A stretch of 29,152 nucleotides of DNA from Haplomitrium mnioides (GCA_049999725.1 JBNGIS010039068.1:1-29152); one strand, 5' to 3'. Counted from the first letter of the stretch, positions 10,198 to 20,965 are shown. Notes: generated by a model from the sequence alone, not told the origin. Program-made: numbers and translations.

Positions 10198-10872
10198 GGT
10201 TTTCTAGGATGTGTGGGCTACTATCAAAGATTCATTGAGCAATTTGCCTCGATAGCCTTGCCACTCACTGAAATGACTAAGCATGGCAGCACCTTTGAAG
10301 CCACTCCTAAAAGATTGTCCAGCTTCAATGAATTGAAAAAATGACTGGCCAATGCACCAATCCTCATACCACCAAGCTAGGGAAAAGATTTTCATGTGAT
10401 GATCGACATATCAGGTTTCTACATCGGAGCAGTGCTGAGCTTGGTGGATGAAAAAGGCATGGATCATTTGATATACTTTGCAAGCAAGTTGTTGGCCGCA
10501 GTAGAAAGGAATTACTCAGCCACTGACATAGAGGCCTTGGGAATCATCTATTCCCTGAAAAAGTTAAGGCACTACCTATTCCACTATAAGGTGATATTCC
10601 ACACTGATCACAACGCTCTGAAGTATCTAGTAAATAAACCAGATGTGACTGGCAAGATTGCAAGGTGGATCCTGCTGCTACAAGAGTTCAATTTTGAAGT
10701 TAGAATCAAACCAGGAAAGAAGCACAACAATGCTGACTTCTTCTCTTGGGTGGTTGGGCCAATCAATGGAAGGGAAGTGGAGAATGCCTTCCTAGATGAG
10801 GACTTGTTCCAAGTCAAAACAAGAAGGCCAACAAACTATGCTACAATCATTGAATTCCTCAGTACAACATAG
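10198..10872 (+). pseudogene. pol: Element A RNase H region, broken
   Basis: The frame of RT continues with GFLGCVGYYQRFI, the connection segment, then RNase H, which removes RNA from the hybrid. Acidic positions visible are Asp in MIDISGF (near 10402), Glu in TDIEALGI, Asp in HTDHNALKYL and Asp in NADFFSW, so the DEDD set is present. Stops at 10342 (TGA) and 10378 (TAG, in PPS-stop-GKDFH) break the connection, and TAG at 10870 ends the open part. There is no frameshift in this part, only nonsense codons. Confidence 0.87.
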
Positions 10873-11245
10873 ATTCTGAAGGGTAGCAGCAAAGAGGAGG
10901 TTGTAGTGTTCTTCATGAAAGTGAGACTTTATCTATTAGTGAAGGGGTTGTTACACAAAAGAGGACTTGATGGCATGATCAGAAGGTGCTTGGAGCAGCA
11001 TCAAGCCACAATAGTCATGCAAGCTCTGCATAGAGAGGAAGTCGGGGGTCAATTTGCAGCAGATGTCACAGTGAGGAAAGTGCTAAGTGCCGGATACTAG
11101 TGGCCAACCCTGCACAAGGATGTGCACTTCTGGGTGAAGAGGTGTGATGCCAGTCAAAGGACAAGAAAGCCAGCAGCTAGCCAACATCACCCTTTGGTGC
11201 CAATTATCCCCTTGGCACCTTTTGAAAAGTGGGGAATAGATTTCA
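10873..11245 (+). pseudogene. pol: Element A integrase, N-terminal part only
   Basis: Integrase inserts the cDNA into the genome. The zinc-binding domain is visible but damaged. The segment ALHREEVGGQFAADV has Gln where the second His is expected, TAG at 11098 falls in GY-stop-WPTL, and CDASQR has Ser for the second Cys of the HHCC motif. The central core starts at PFEKWGIDFM and is cut off at 11245 by the TGT end of family B LTR copy B-3. The catalytic core beyond its first Asp and the C-terminal domain are not in the window. They would be expected to resume beyond the B and C insertions, to the right of 29152. Confidence 0.85.
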
Positions 11246-12713
11246 TGTCAGCCGGTGGTTTGGAGCACTCAAGCAGAATTCAGGAAATTGGGAGCATCAG
11301 CGACACAATAACCCTTGGCAAGTGTGAAGGCCTCTCAGCTGCCATGGATTACTCTCAAACAACTACTAAGAGTAGGTCGCATAAGTCCTAGGAGGGAAAC
11401 ATGATCATGGCGGAAGAGATGAGGAGAGAACCGGGATCGCCAGCCAGAGGAGAGGCCCCATTTCAAAATTCGAAGCAAGTCAATGAGAGCCCGTGTGTGA
11501 GAGGGGAATGCGGGAATCAGAGCCTGGGGAGAAGGAAGAGAGCGGCCACCTATGGCAAAGCGATCATAGGAGGAGGAAGAACGGATCCACAACGACAAAA
11601 TCCGAAGGCACTCCGAAGGAAGTCAGATCGCATATAGGTCCTGCAACGGCCACAAATCGAGAAGCAAGGATCAGGGATGAAAGGAGGAGGTGAGATCGTC
11701 ACGAGGGCGAGCAAGGCCAGGGAAGAGAGACACCTCAATCTTGCAAGCAAGAGCGCGTCCTGCAAGAGCCAATCGAACTCTTCTCTTCAAGTCCGCGAAT
11801 CCTAGCGGAAATGTGGAGTCCCCGGAAGGCCCCGTGAGATTCCACAAAAACGTGGCGTCTCCAGAGCACTTTGCAGGATTCCACGGATGACGTGGCGGCA
11901 TTAGAAAGCCCGAGAATCTGCGGAAATGCGCCTCCCTAAGTGGGGATCCCACTTAACCGAGTTTCGATCTGTCTTACGACGTGGGGACCTCACTTAAGAG
12001 GGATCTGCGAGGAATCCAACCGGGGAGCAAGAAAGAAAGCCCGAAACAACGACTTATCAGGGGTCTGGCCGAAGGAAAACATGAGAGTACCGGAAGGATG
12101 ATTCATCAGAGATCCAAACGGAAGAGGAGCGGAGAAGCCAAAGGGGCGACTTAGCACGGATCCGTCAAGAGGAAAAACAGAAGAGAGCCGAAAGGGGGAC
12201 AAATCACCGAACGGGCCAAATAAGAGCAGGTGAAGACGAAAACGTGACTTGTCGGCGAAACGATTCAACAATGCCCGGTAGTGGTGAAATGGTGATCCAT
12301 CGCAAATCGTCCAACGGGAAGAAGATTGAGCCAGAAGGGCGATATGACATCGATCCGGTTGGGGGAAATGAGGGGTACGCCGAAAAGACGATCTATCGGT
12401 GAATCGGCGAGCAAGATGAGGGCAACCAGAAAGTCAAGCTAACGTCGGTGCGATCGACGGAGGAGCAAGCGGTGCCAAAAGGGTGACTCTTTGCAGCTTC
12501 AACATGACCAAGGGAGAAAGTTAGACAGGGTACGGCCGACGTCCGAAAGTTCGAAAGGGGCGAACGATCTGAAAGGGCCTTGTAGTTCTTATATCGAGCT
12601 TTTAGAAATGTTCACGAAGAGAGCCTCGGGTGCGCGCACAGTTCTTACTTCGAAGGTACAACGAAATGATAACATCGGCACAAGTTCTTATTCGGCGAGT
12701 GAAGTAAGTCCGT
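11246..12713 (+). mobile_element. Family B LTR, 5' portion (copy B-3)
   Basis: It begins TGTCAGCC exactly where the A integrase breaks off and is the reverse complement of about 4470-5937, the 5' part of solo LTR B-2. Shared landmarks are gggaaacatgatcatggc, cgtcacgagggcgagcaaggcc, the U3 module at 11933-12005 and the terminal part with ttcttattcggcgag. At 12713 it is cut by the end of element C. Its missing 3' part should lie beyond the right edge. The bases tttca at 11241-11245 would be one target duplication, whose partner is outside. The short open frames are not conserved with B-2. Confidence 0.87.
12584..12690 (+). repeat. Three AGTTCTTA-type motifs in B LTR
   Basis: agttctta/agttcttat occurs at 12584, 12640 and 12683, about 45-55 bp apart. 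The reverse-complement set is in B-2 near 4500, 4545 and 4602. D LTRs have the same word near 19838 and 20541. These repeated words in U3 could be transcription-factor sites; nothing more can be said from sequence. Confidence 0.5.
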
Positions 12714-14459
12714 TGTCGCGTGGCAGTTTTCTTGTTTTGGAAATACGTTGGGTATATGGCTGTAGAGAGTGTTATGCAAATGGCACAAGCTCTATAGTTC
12801 AGTGGTTTGGAATGAACAATTTTGACAGAGATTTAGGTTCTCATGCATTTCCTAGATTCAATAAATGTTCAATGACAAACCCGAAAAAAAATAGTTTTCT
12901 CTAACTTTTTGTTCGAGTGTTGTCAAGGAGAACGCATGGCTTGCTTGTTGCTAGGCTCTGAAACTCTGAGGCTGAAAACCAGGATGCAAGACAAATCTGT
13001 ATGAAAATTTTCAGCTCAAAATCTTGAGCGAATTGGTCATTACTCTCAAAGATTCAATGTTGTTTGAGAAAAACCGAACAAAATAACATCCCTAAACTTC
13101 ATAGGTAGTAACTTCTTCACTTCAGAGAGAATAGCCTTGAAACTTCACACACTATTGTATCATACTACCATCTTAAGGTTCCCAAATTCTCAACTGATAC
13201 TCTACTCTTGACATAATGCAAGAATTCACAACTCAAAGTCGAATGAGGAGTGAATTTGAAACAACCTTTCAATCAGTACTCAATCTTCAACTCGCTGTTG
13301 CAGAGCAATCCCAACTTTAATTGAATCAAAACTAGTCTTCAAATTGTAGCCCTTGTTGTCAGCTTTCCAATGGTACTCTGCTTGTCTCCAGATTCTTTGT
13401 ATACTTAATTCTATTGCTTGAAAGACGATCTGCCCTTCAATTTCACCTTTTCACCTTCAAATGCTCATAAGTATTTTGTTAAAGCTCCAAACGACTTGAA
13501 ATTTGTTGCACAGGGATGCCACTCTTATTGAGCTTTTGATCCTTGCCTTGAACAAACTCCAGTTCCTCTGGAAACTCCTTGAACCTTCAGAAAACAAACT
13601 GCCTCCTCTCCGTCCATTAGGTTTTTACTTACTTCAAGTTAACTCACTTTTCTTTTAGTATAAGAACCATAGAACATAAGCTATTTGTGTTGACAGAAAA
13701 CAAAGATGAAAGAAACAGAAGGCAAACTTGAGTCCTCTTCAATCAGATGATCATTTGGCAACGCTCCACCAGTTGCAGCTCCGATTATTCAACATTTACT
13801 GAAAACCGAAACACTCTTTGACGACGATTTGAGAAACACCTCTCCACATCAGGTCAGAATGTAGATGGTAAGGTCCTATCGTTCTCCATAGGTGATGATT
13901 GGCAACAACACAAGAATTGGTGAATTCATCACGGAAGTTAGAAAATTATCACCGAAGTGATATACTATCCACTATCGAAATTGGTCTCAAGGAATTATTC
14001 GCAGCCTAATGAAGAATGGATTTGGAAGAGGAAAATTAGGAGCAACAAATAATCCTCTGTCTATTTCCAAGTTTGCCACCCAAAAGATCCTTCAACTCCA
14101 CCGTAGAGCTTTCGTGCCTCGAGCGTCCACTCCCCTCTTCGATATATGTCCCTTACTGGTTGTTCCTCTCGATGATCTCCTTTCTTCTCCGCTGCTTTCT
14201 CTATTATCTTCAAAATATCTAAGAGCATAATCCAAAATAATCCATGAACAACCAATAGGATGGTCTTGTCCATACCTACAGGATATCGAGAATTTTCCAC
14301 GTAGTATTGGCAAACTCTACTTTTGTGTTTCTAGAAGCTTCTCGATAGATGTCTTGTCGCTTCTTCTTGACTTTTCTCTAAACTTATCCATGGTAAAAGT
14401 GATTTGTTTTTCCTTTCTTCTTGTTACCTTTTATACACTTGCCGAACCACAACATGACA
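12714..14459 (-). mobile_element. Element C 3' LTR, 1746 bp
   Basis: On the minus strand it starts TGTCATGTTGTGG at 14459, directly after a polypurine tract, and ends CCACGCGACA at 12714, directly next to B LTR sequence. Both ends therefore have the canonical TG...CA form. A TATA box lies about 25 bp inside the LTR. The matching 5' LTR should be to the right of the window, because the gag of C runs toward 29152. The target duplication cannot be confirmed for the same reason; its left copy would be tccgt at 12709-12713. Confidence 0.8.
14428..14435 (-). promoter_or_regulatory. TATA box of element C LTR
   Basis: Minus-strand TATAAAAG, about 25 bp inside the LTR start. Such a short U3 before the TATA box would place nearly all of the LTR in R and U5, or point to a different promoter farther in. 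Assigned from sequence only. Confidence 0.5.
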
Positions 14460-14471
14460 TCCTTCCTCCCT
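14460..14471 (-). other. Polypurine tract of element C
   Basis: Minus-strand AGGGAGGAAGGA, twelve purines ending exactly at the LTR TG. This tract primes plus-strand DNA synthesis and fixes the LTR boundary. Confidence 0.8.
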
Positions 14472-14562
14472 AAATTGGTGCATCCTCTGGTAGGCACCAA
14501 GAAAGTAAGCGTTATGGTCGGCATTAGAGAGTTTCTCCTTCTTCTAAAGTGAAGTCCTCCTG

Positions 14563-15675
14563 CTACTCTTTTGGATTTTCTTCCTCTTCAAACACTAGTA
14601 TGTCAGCTCCAATATCCTCCAAAACATTTTCTTGGTCCCGTTGCTTGAACAGTTTCACCCACTTTCCTACAATTGGGACTTTGAGCAAAGTCCCATCCAA
14701 CTCTCGCAAGGTATATGTGGCATTGTCATGCACAATCACCACTATATATGGTCCAAACCAGCGTTTAGAGAACTTCCTCACCGTACTATGCTGGTTATCC
14801 AAGCTATTATCATACACAAATGCCCAATCACGTGGCTTCAATCTATGTGTTTGATCAAATCTGATTTTGTTTTTCAGCCTTTCCATTGCTAGCTGGATAT
14901 CTTCAGGCCTCCTCTCCAATTGCTGAATCTGAAGTGTAAGCAACTCCTCTCGCAATATCTGATCTTGCCAAGGTAAGACACTCCAACTCAAGATAGTCTC
15001 CTCGATAGGCATGATAGGTTTATGCCCTTGCATCAACTCAACTAGCATATAGCCAGTCACTGGGCTATAAGTAGTCCTATTAGCCCATAATGCAAATGGT
15101 AATAGCCTTGGCCACTCACCAGCTCTCCCTCTACATGCTTTAACAAGAGCCTTAACAATATGAGGATGCCCACGCTCACTCTTTGCATTCCCTTCAGGAT
15201 TATACGCTATAGTGAGAGCAAGCTTGATCCCACATCTTTGAAAGAATTCTCTAGCTTCATGAGTATTTAACTCACCTCAATCAGCTGTGATCTTTCCCAC
15301 ACAACCATATCTTGACACCACATCTTCTAGCAAAAACCGACAAATATTCTCTGCTGCCTTGGTTCTCAATGCTCTTCCCTCCACTTGATTGGATAAATCT
15401 TCTCTTGCTAAGACCAAGTACTTCATTTGCCACACTCCATATGGCATAGCAACAAGATCCACTACCCACTTATAGTGCAAAGCAAGTGGATACGTTGGAT
15501 GTAACCCATCTCTATGCCGAAGCTCTGAATACATCTCACAGGTTTGACAAGACTCTACAAAAAAAACCACATCCCTATACATATTTTTCCACCAACATTT
15601 TTCCTTCAATTTTGCAAAGGTGCCATAAATGCCCCTGTGCCCAGCCCATAAGCTACAATGAAATTCATTCAACAA
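14563..15675 (-). pseudogene. pol: Element C integrase, broken
   Basis: Three integrase parts are visible on the minus strand. The zinc domain, starting at 15675, has His in NEFHCSL and AGHRG and Cys in SCQTC, so HHCC is intact. The core has WVVDLVAMP, then ITAD-stop-GEL with a stop near 15277, then NPEGNAKSERGH, which supply the D, D and E positions. The C-terminal part near 14700 has RWFGPYIVV followed by a KWVKLFKQR segment, the GPY module typical of one large group of Ty3/gypsy integrases. It ends at TAG by 14563 with an acidic tail and no obvious chromodomain. The zinc-domain frame is joined to the upstream pol only through an A-run frameshift near 15672. Confidence 0.87.
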
Positions 15676-16412
15676 CTTTTTTGTGTCTTTTTCTCACACA
15701 CCACCCTTCGTGGTATATCATGGCCTCTTTTCGCCCTCTTCCATAAGTAGCCTTTTGCCAAGAGATAGTTGTAGGCTTTTTGCCTTACTTGCTTGAATTG
15801 AGCTTCACTCCATTCTGGTTTTCTCCTCAATGTACTTAAATAATGGCCAATATCCAGCCACTATCCTTCATAAAGCTCTTGCATGAATGGTTCTTCTCTC
15901 TTCTATGGACGTGAATAAAATTCAGTTTCTACATCATCAATGTCTTCAACCATCTCGTCCTCTTGCTCATATCTAGCTCTAGAGAGCATATCTGCCACTA
16001 GATTATCCTTCCTTGCTATGTGTTTGAATTTTGGATTCAACGACTTGATATAGGCAATCCAACGCAACATTGCAATATCAGGCGTGCTGCAGTTGGTAAT
16101 CATCCCCAACAAAGGCAAACAATCTGTTTCCACAATCAGTGGTACTCCAATCAGGTATTCTTTCTAAGCTTTCATAGCTGCAACCAACCCCCATAACTCT
16201 CTTTTCACTTGTGGATAGCTTCTTTGTTGTTTGCTCAACACTTTTGCTCCAAACCGAATTGCAAACCGATTTCCTTCCTCATCATTTTGCCCAATGGCCC
16301 AACCTATAGCAATAGGACTTGCATCTACAATCAAGAATACTGGCTTCTCATTTTCATAGCTCACCCTTCGAAGAACAAACTGAGAAGATAATAATTTCTT
16401 CAACTTTTGCAT
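15676..16412 (-). pseudogene. pol: Element C RNase H region, broken
   Basis: RNase H of the pol polyprotein, read leftward. The segment FLIVDASPIAIGWAIGQ supplies the first Asp, VKRELWGLVAA the Glu, VETDCLPLL the second Asp and LVADMLSRARY the last Asp. A single TAG near 16169 separates AAMKA from KEYLIG; a Trp codon there would fit. Stops at about 15903 and 15865 follow in the linker before integrase. The chain of conserved residues is complete, so the domain was inactivated by nonsense rather than by loss of the catalytic set. Confidence 0.85.
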
Positions 16413-16433
16413 TGATGTGGTATGGATATCTTC

Positions 16434-17200
16434 CTACCCAAACTTCTTTCCTTTGTGCAACAAATTGTACAAAGGATCTGTCACATGTGCAAAATGAGGG
16501 ATCCACACATGGTAGAAGGCACATGCTCCTAGAAATCTGCGCACCTCTATTGCTGAGCTACATGTATCCTTCAGTCTCTGAATGGCATCAATCTTCTTTT
16601 GATCGGGTTTTCGGCCAAACCAGCCACATAGGTGCCCAACAATCACAACCTCATGAACTCCAAAGGATGATTTTACCCCTGACAAGGTTAAATGTACTTC
16701 TTCCAACCTTTTCAAAATCTGATCTCAATCGGAAATATGATCCATGACAAATTTTTGACACCCTCTTTCATTTGTATCCTCAATTTTCTATTCTTCTGTG
16801 CATCCTTTAATTGGAATATCATTAAAAAATGGCATAGTTTTTTCTGAGATAAAATCTCTCAAGACTTTATTCACCCCATTCATCATATGTGCTACAGAGT
16901 TTGTAGCACCTTCAGGTAAAGTGCAGATTCTCAATAAACCCAATGGTGTCCTCATAGTTGTTATATCTCTACTCCCTTATGCAAGCTAGAATTGGTCATA
17001 ACCAGAGTAGAGATCACCCATAGAATAGATAGCTCTCCCTGCAAATGCCTCTGCAAACTCTCCAACAATAGGCCCCACCTCTGTATTTCAGATGGTCACT
17101 TGATTTACAAGTTGCATATCTTGAATAAATCGCAGTGCCCTACTTTTCTTAGGCATTGTAAACCACCGGCTAGAATAACGACCAAAAGATGGTTCCAAAA
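16434..17200 (-). pseudogene. pol: Element C reverse transcriptase, broken
   Basis: The N-terminal end, SRWFTMPKKS and DMQLVNQVTI, is at about 17170-17090. The palm follows with MGDLYSGYDQF and MRTPLGLLRICTLP, then the place of the catalytic xDD box, which reads FFNDI at about 16815-16829: Asn where the first of the two Asp residues is expected. The thumb/connection side has GWFGRKPDQKKIDAIQRL and VRRFLGACAFYHVWIPHF at 16640-16510. Stops interrupt the palm (TGA near 17090, TAG and TAA near 16990, TAG near 16790). Both the stops and the changed active site make this copy inactive. The block wording differs strongly from element A, so A and C belong to different gypsy lineages. Confidence 0.85.
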
Positions 17201-17840
17201 TCTTCATCTGCATTTTCTCCTTCAAGAGGTCCAAGAGCTTTGGTAAATGAGCTCTTGGTACTGGAATTGGCTTCAAGTCCCAAGGTGCATGTGGAACCAT
17301 AAAAATAATCATCGGTGCGACCACATCTGGATTTACACACCCAATTTCATGAGGCTCAAAAGCAAATGTCTTTCCATGCTTCTTGAGCATATCTCTAAAT
17401 ACATCCTCCTCTTGAGGGAAAAGAAATTCTCCTGAACCAATCTTCAACTCCTCCAAGGTAGTAGAAGTAAACTTATATCCAACTTTGGAAATCTCTCTCA
17501 AACTCTTTTCTTTTGAAGCCTTTCTTACTTGCTCACTAGAATCAAGTGGAAGAGGGTGGGCTACAGGTTTTACTTTCTTCTCCACTGTCTTGTATCTTGT
17601 TTCCACTCTAGCCTCAAGTCCTACAAATGACTCAATGGCTAAATAAAGCTCTCTGGAATATAATGACACCACCTTGTCTTCGTCTCCAACTCCAGTTATA
17701 GCAAGCAAATCTAGAGGATCTTCAACCCCTTGTTCCAAATAGACACCTAAAATTTCTTCATCTTCATCCACCACACTCATTTTTTTGAAATCTTTTTCTA
17801 TTCTTTTGATTTCTTTTCTCTCCCAACTAGGCAAATCCAC
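17201..17840 (-). pseudogene. pol: Element C protease-RT spacer and RT N-terminus
   Basis: This is the longest open frame in the window, 250 codons in total at 17840-17088. Its first 150 residues are charged and not assigned to a domain. From residue about 165 it has EDVFRDMLKKHGKTFAF, then VAPMIIFMVPHAPWDLKPIP and LPKLLDLLKEKMQMKILEPS, the usual approach to a gypsy RT. It joins the RT entry above in the same frame. The open length suggests C is younger or less damaged here than A. Confidence 0.75.
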
Positions 17841-17968
17841 AAGCTATGTATATACAGCAAATCCACTCTCAAAAAACTTCACAACTCTTGTACAAAAGGT
17901 ACTTTCTTTCTATAGCGAGAGCACCTCTTCAATTGTATCACTATAGTCTTGCTCTATCGTGGCACCCA

Positions 17969-18509
17969 TCAAAAATCCTGAAACTCTTCTGTGATTGTAG
18001 GTGGAGAATAGTTTCTCAAGCTATCTCGGTTCCTTTCATGATTTGCATGGACAGTTAGAAACTGAACCACCTTTCTTCCATCTTCATTGCGCACTCGAGC
18101 ATATGCTGATCTATCATCCAAAACTTTGTTTCCATCCTTGCAGCTGTAATATAAGGCTACCCAAGGATCACTGGATATGATGTGCCATCTTGCACAAAGA
18201 AATTTTGCTCTATAATCACATCCCCAACTTTCACTCTCACATTTGGGCAAGCTCCAAAAAGCTCTCCTCGTGTATTATTTGCTGCCCGAATTACCCAACT
18301 GTGGTTTGTATCAATTGGCCACTTTCCTTGTTTGTAGATGTCCTTAGAGACAAGATTAATCTCTGATCCATGATCAATTAGTGCAATCACTAGATCAGCC
18401 AAGTCCCCTATCTTCACCACTTTCTCAGTAGTGGCTCTAGCCCAATGGCTTTTTGAGTAGTGGCTTGAGGACTTTTCATCCGCTTGCTCCAATCGCATTG
18501 TCAGTCGGG
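17969..18509 (-). pseudogene. Element C protease, broken at its N-terminus by D
   Basis: The retropepsin active site is ALIDHGSEINLVS, near 18382-18344, with Asp-His-Gly. It is followed by WVIRAANNTRGE and an INVRV-like strand, then FFVQDGTSYPVILG, the closing strand. The Asp-His-Gly with SEIN wording recalls a gypsy group better known from fungi and also found in some plants; this is a family impression from memory. The open frame apparently begins at 18525, but its first five residues come from the LTR of D. The native frame continued upstream into gag at 28021. A stop follows YPVILG near 18157. Confidence 0.8.
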
Positions 18510-19645
18510 TGTTAAGGTACTTCATGAAAAATTTTCAAAAAAGTGCTTCCAATGTACACAAACAGGGTTCAAGACATGCTAAGGAGTAAGTAAAAATAAA
18601 AGGATAGGGATAAAAAGAAATAAAACTACTCTAAGTAATGAGGGCCAAGCCGAGCCCACTTATTTCCTAACTATCTAACTTGGAGGACAACTTGCCCTTG
18701 GGGGGGTTTAGCCCTGAACTAGGTCCGTCCCGGGGCAGATAAAGGATATACGGTGGCCTTACACCTCTCTAGAGGGCTGCCTCTCGAAAGAACAAAGGAG
18801 TGGGGGAGTTATATAGTGCATTGGCCTTTTGGAGAAACACTTATGGGATAATTTCCCGAGCTGACATTCGACGGGCAATCAATTCGAAGTAGCGCGCGGA
18901 CACCTATGCAAAAGGAGGGATTGAGGAAGGGCCTGTGCGAAAGGATTGATGCGAAGTAGGGGATCGGATTGAATTGTGAGGGAGAATTTGATCGAGTGCA
19001 TTGCGGGGGCTTTGAAGCACAGAAATCGGAAGTTGAAGGGGGATTTTTAGATTTGTGAAGAAATGCCTCTGCGAGGAATAGAAGGCTCTGAGATGAAAGA
19101 ATTCCGTGATGAAGAGAGCGGATGAAGGATGCTACGCTGCTGGTGTTGATCGAGTGAGGCAGTGATGCGTCCTATTTGGGAATTGAACGACGAAGGTTAC
19201 CCGCTTTAAACCGAAGGCTGCAGATTGTGATGAAAGGATGATGAACGAACAACCTGTCGGGGAAGAAGAATCCCTGTTGCGCGATCAAATAGAGAAGAGC
19301 TGCAACAAAAGATCGACTCGTGGATTGGCTTGAAAGGAAGAAAATGAAGAATCAATGACGAATCTTCTATTGCTGGAATTGATTGATTTGCGAAAGAAAA
19401 ATTCCCCTTGCGGCCTTGAAGAAGAATCCCTCTAAGATGTTGCAATCCTTACAAGGAGGTGAATGGAAGACAATTGTGATGAGAAAGCAAGCTGTGAAGA
19501 ACATTGTGTGATGATCGAATGGAGCTGCTGTGTGATTGAATTGAGAATGAGCAACGATCAGATTGATGAAAAGGTGAGTTGTGAAGAGTCGAAGGTCAGT
19601 GTCCGTGGTGTTTGATCCGAAGAAACGGATCGGAAACCCGCTTTC

Positions 19646-19717
19646 CCAAGTGGGGAGACCACTCAATGTGGTTCCGATCCGTCTTCCGATGTAGGGAGGA
19701 CCGGTTAAGAGGGATTC
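19646..19717 (+). promoter_or_regulatory. Shared U3 module, D 5' LTR
   Basis: Ordered words aagtggggagaccact, gtggttccgatccgtcttcc, gatgtagggaggacc and ttaagagggatt correspond to 11933-12005 in family B. The first word is an imperfect inverted repeat of AAGTGG and CCACTT. Confidence 0.5.
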
Positions 19718-20669
19718 CGAAGTGGGTTAATTAATCGGGCGAAAGGGTGGCATGTCGAAGATTGGGACGCGAGGAATGAGACTTTGAAAGTTCGAATCGG
19801 AAATCATCCGAAAGTTCGAAATGGATCCGCGGGGTATATAGTTCTTATATCAAACTTTTTGACAAGTCAAGTAAACAAGCCTTCTTCAATGTTCTTACAT
19901 AGAACTTTTCAATATCTTAGTGAAGAGAAGGAACCTCTCAAGGTTCCTATATCAAGGGACGATGTCAAAATGAAGATATATCAATGATTTGGCAGAGGAA
20001 GAACCTAAAGCCCGAGAAGGTGACTTATCGACAGTCTAGCCCAAAAGGAGAACCAAGTATCGAAATAGGGATAAATCAAAGATCTGGCTGGAAAGGGAAC
20101 ATGGAGTTGAAAGGGCGATAAATCGAAAGCGAAGCCCATTTAAAAAGGTTCCGATCTGCCATCCGATGCGGGACTCCCTAGTTAATAAGGTTCTGATTGG
20201 CCTCCCTAAGTGGAAAGGCTACTTAATAGGGTTCCAAAGGGGGCTAACAAGGGTTGCCAAAACGATGATATAGTCCAGCTCCAGTATAGGAAGAAAGGGT
20301 TCTGAAACAGAGATTTATCACCTGTCCAAGGAGAAGCAAGCAGTGTTGAAGCGGCGATTATCACAGGTTCGAAAAAGTGAAACGAGAATGGATCAACCAA
20401 AACGGTAACGAGTCATAGATCTAACCATTGGAGAACCAAAGATGCCAAAAAAGCGATCTAGTGCAGATCTGACAAAAGAAGAAGTGGTGTCGAAAAGAGG
20501 GTCCATCACCGATCCAACGGGGGAAAAAATGGAAGTCTTCATAGTTCTTATACAGAGGGTCAGCAGCTTGTGGATGACATGGCAGTGAAGAAGTCAGCGG
20601 GTCAACGGACAGTCAGCGCGACTATCCGCCTACCCCTCTGCAGGGCGGCATCGGACGGTGCCACAATGG

Positions 20670-20965
20670 AAACATGGCGCTCATACGGACCTCTGAGAGT
20701 CTGCGAGAATATTTGAGATTCTTTGGGAATCTTGAGCTTTGAGGATTACGTGGCGCTCATGTGGGCCTTTGGGAATTTGCGGGAATCTTTGAGATTCCAC
20801 GGGTATCTTGGCTTCTGTGGATACGTGGCACTCAACGGGACTCCAGGCATAAGTGGGAATCATACAAATTCCTTGAGAATATTGAATCTCAACGAAAATG
20901 TGGCGCTACGAGAGAGCCCGTGGGCTTCTTCGGAGTGTTCGCGGACTTGCGAAAGCATTGTGCTT
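20670..20965 (+). repeat. Tandem ~76-bp repeats with ACGT core, D 5' LTR
   Basis: The word (a/t)acgtggcgctca recurs in degenerate form at 20670, 20747, 20822 and 20897, with a fifth remnant near 20955. The intervening text repeats tttgagattc and gggaatcttg phrases. ACGTGGC is the core of G-box/ABRE-type plant elements. In this LTR three of the five cores have lost the CG by a transition; the other LTR keeps more of them. The array lies 300-580 bp upstream of the TATA box, where an enhancer would be expected. Confidence 0.65.

Noticed and set aside
12491-12904. A 137-codon open frame on the plus strand
   Set aside because: It crosses the junction between B-3 and the C LTR at 12713, so it is a product of the insertion.
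14009-14313. Short overlapping frames on both strands
   Set aside because: They lie inside the C LTR and show no motif or codon pattern of a gene.
18157-18525. Protease starting at ATG 18525
   Set aside because: The first residues are encoded by the D LTR; the native frame came from upstream gag on the far side of D.
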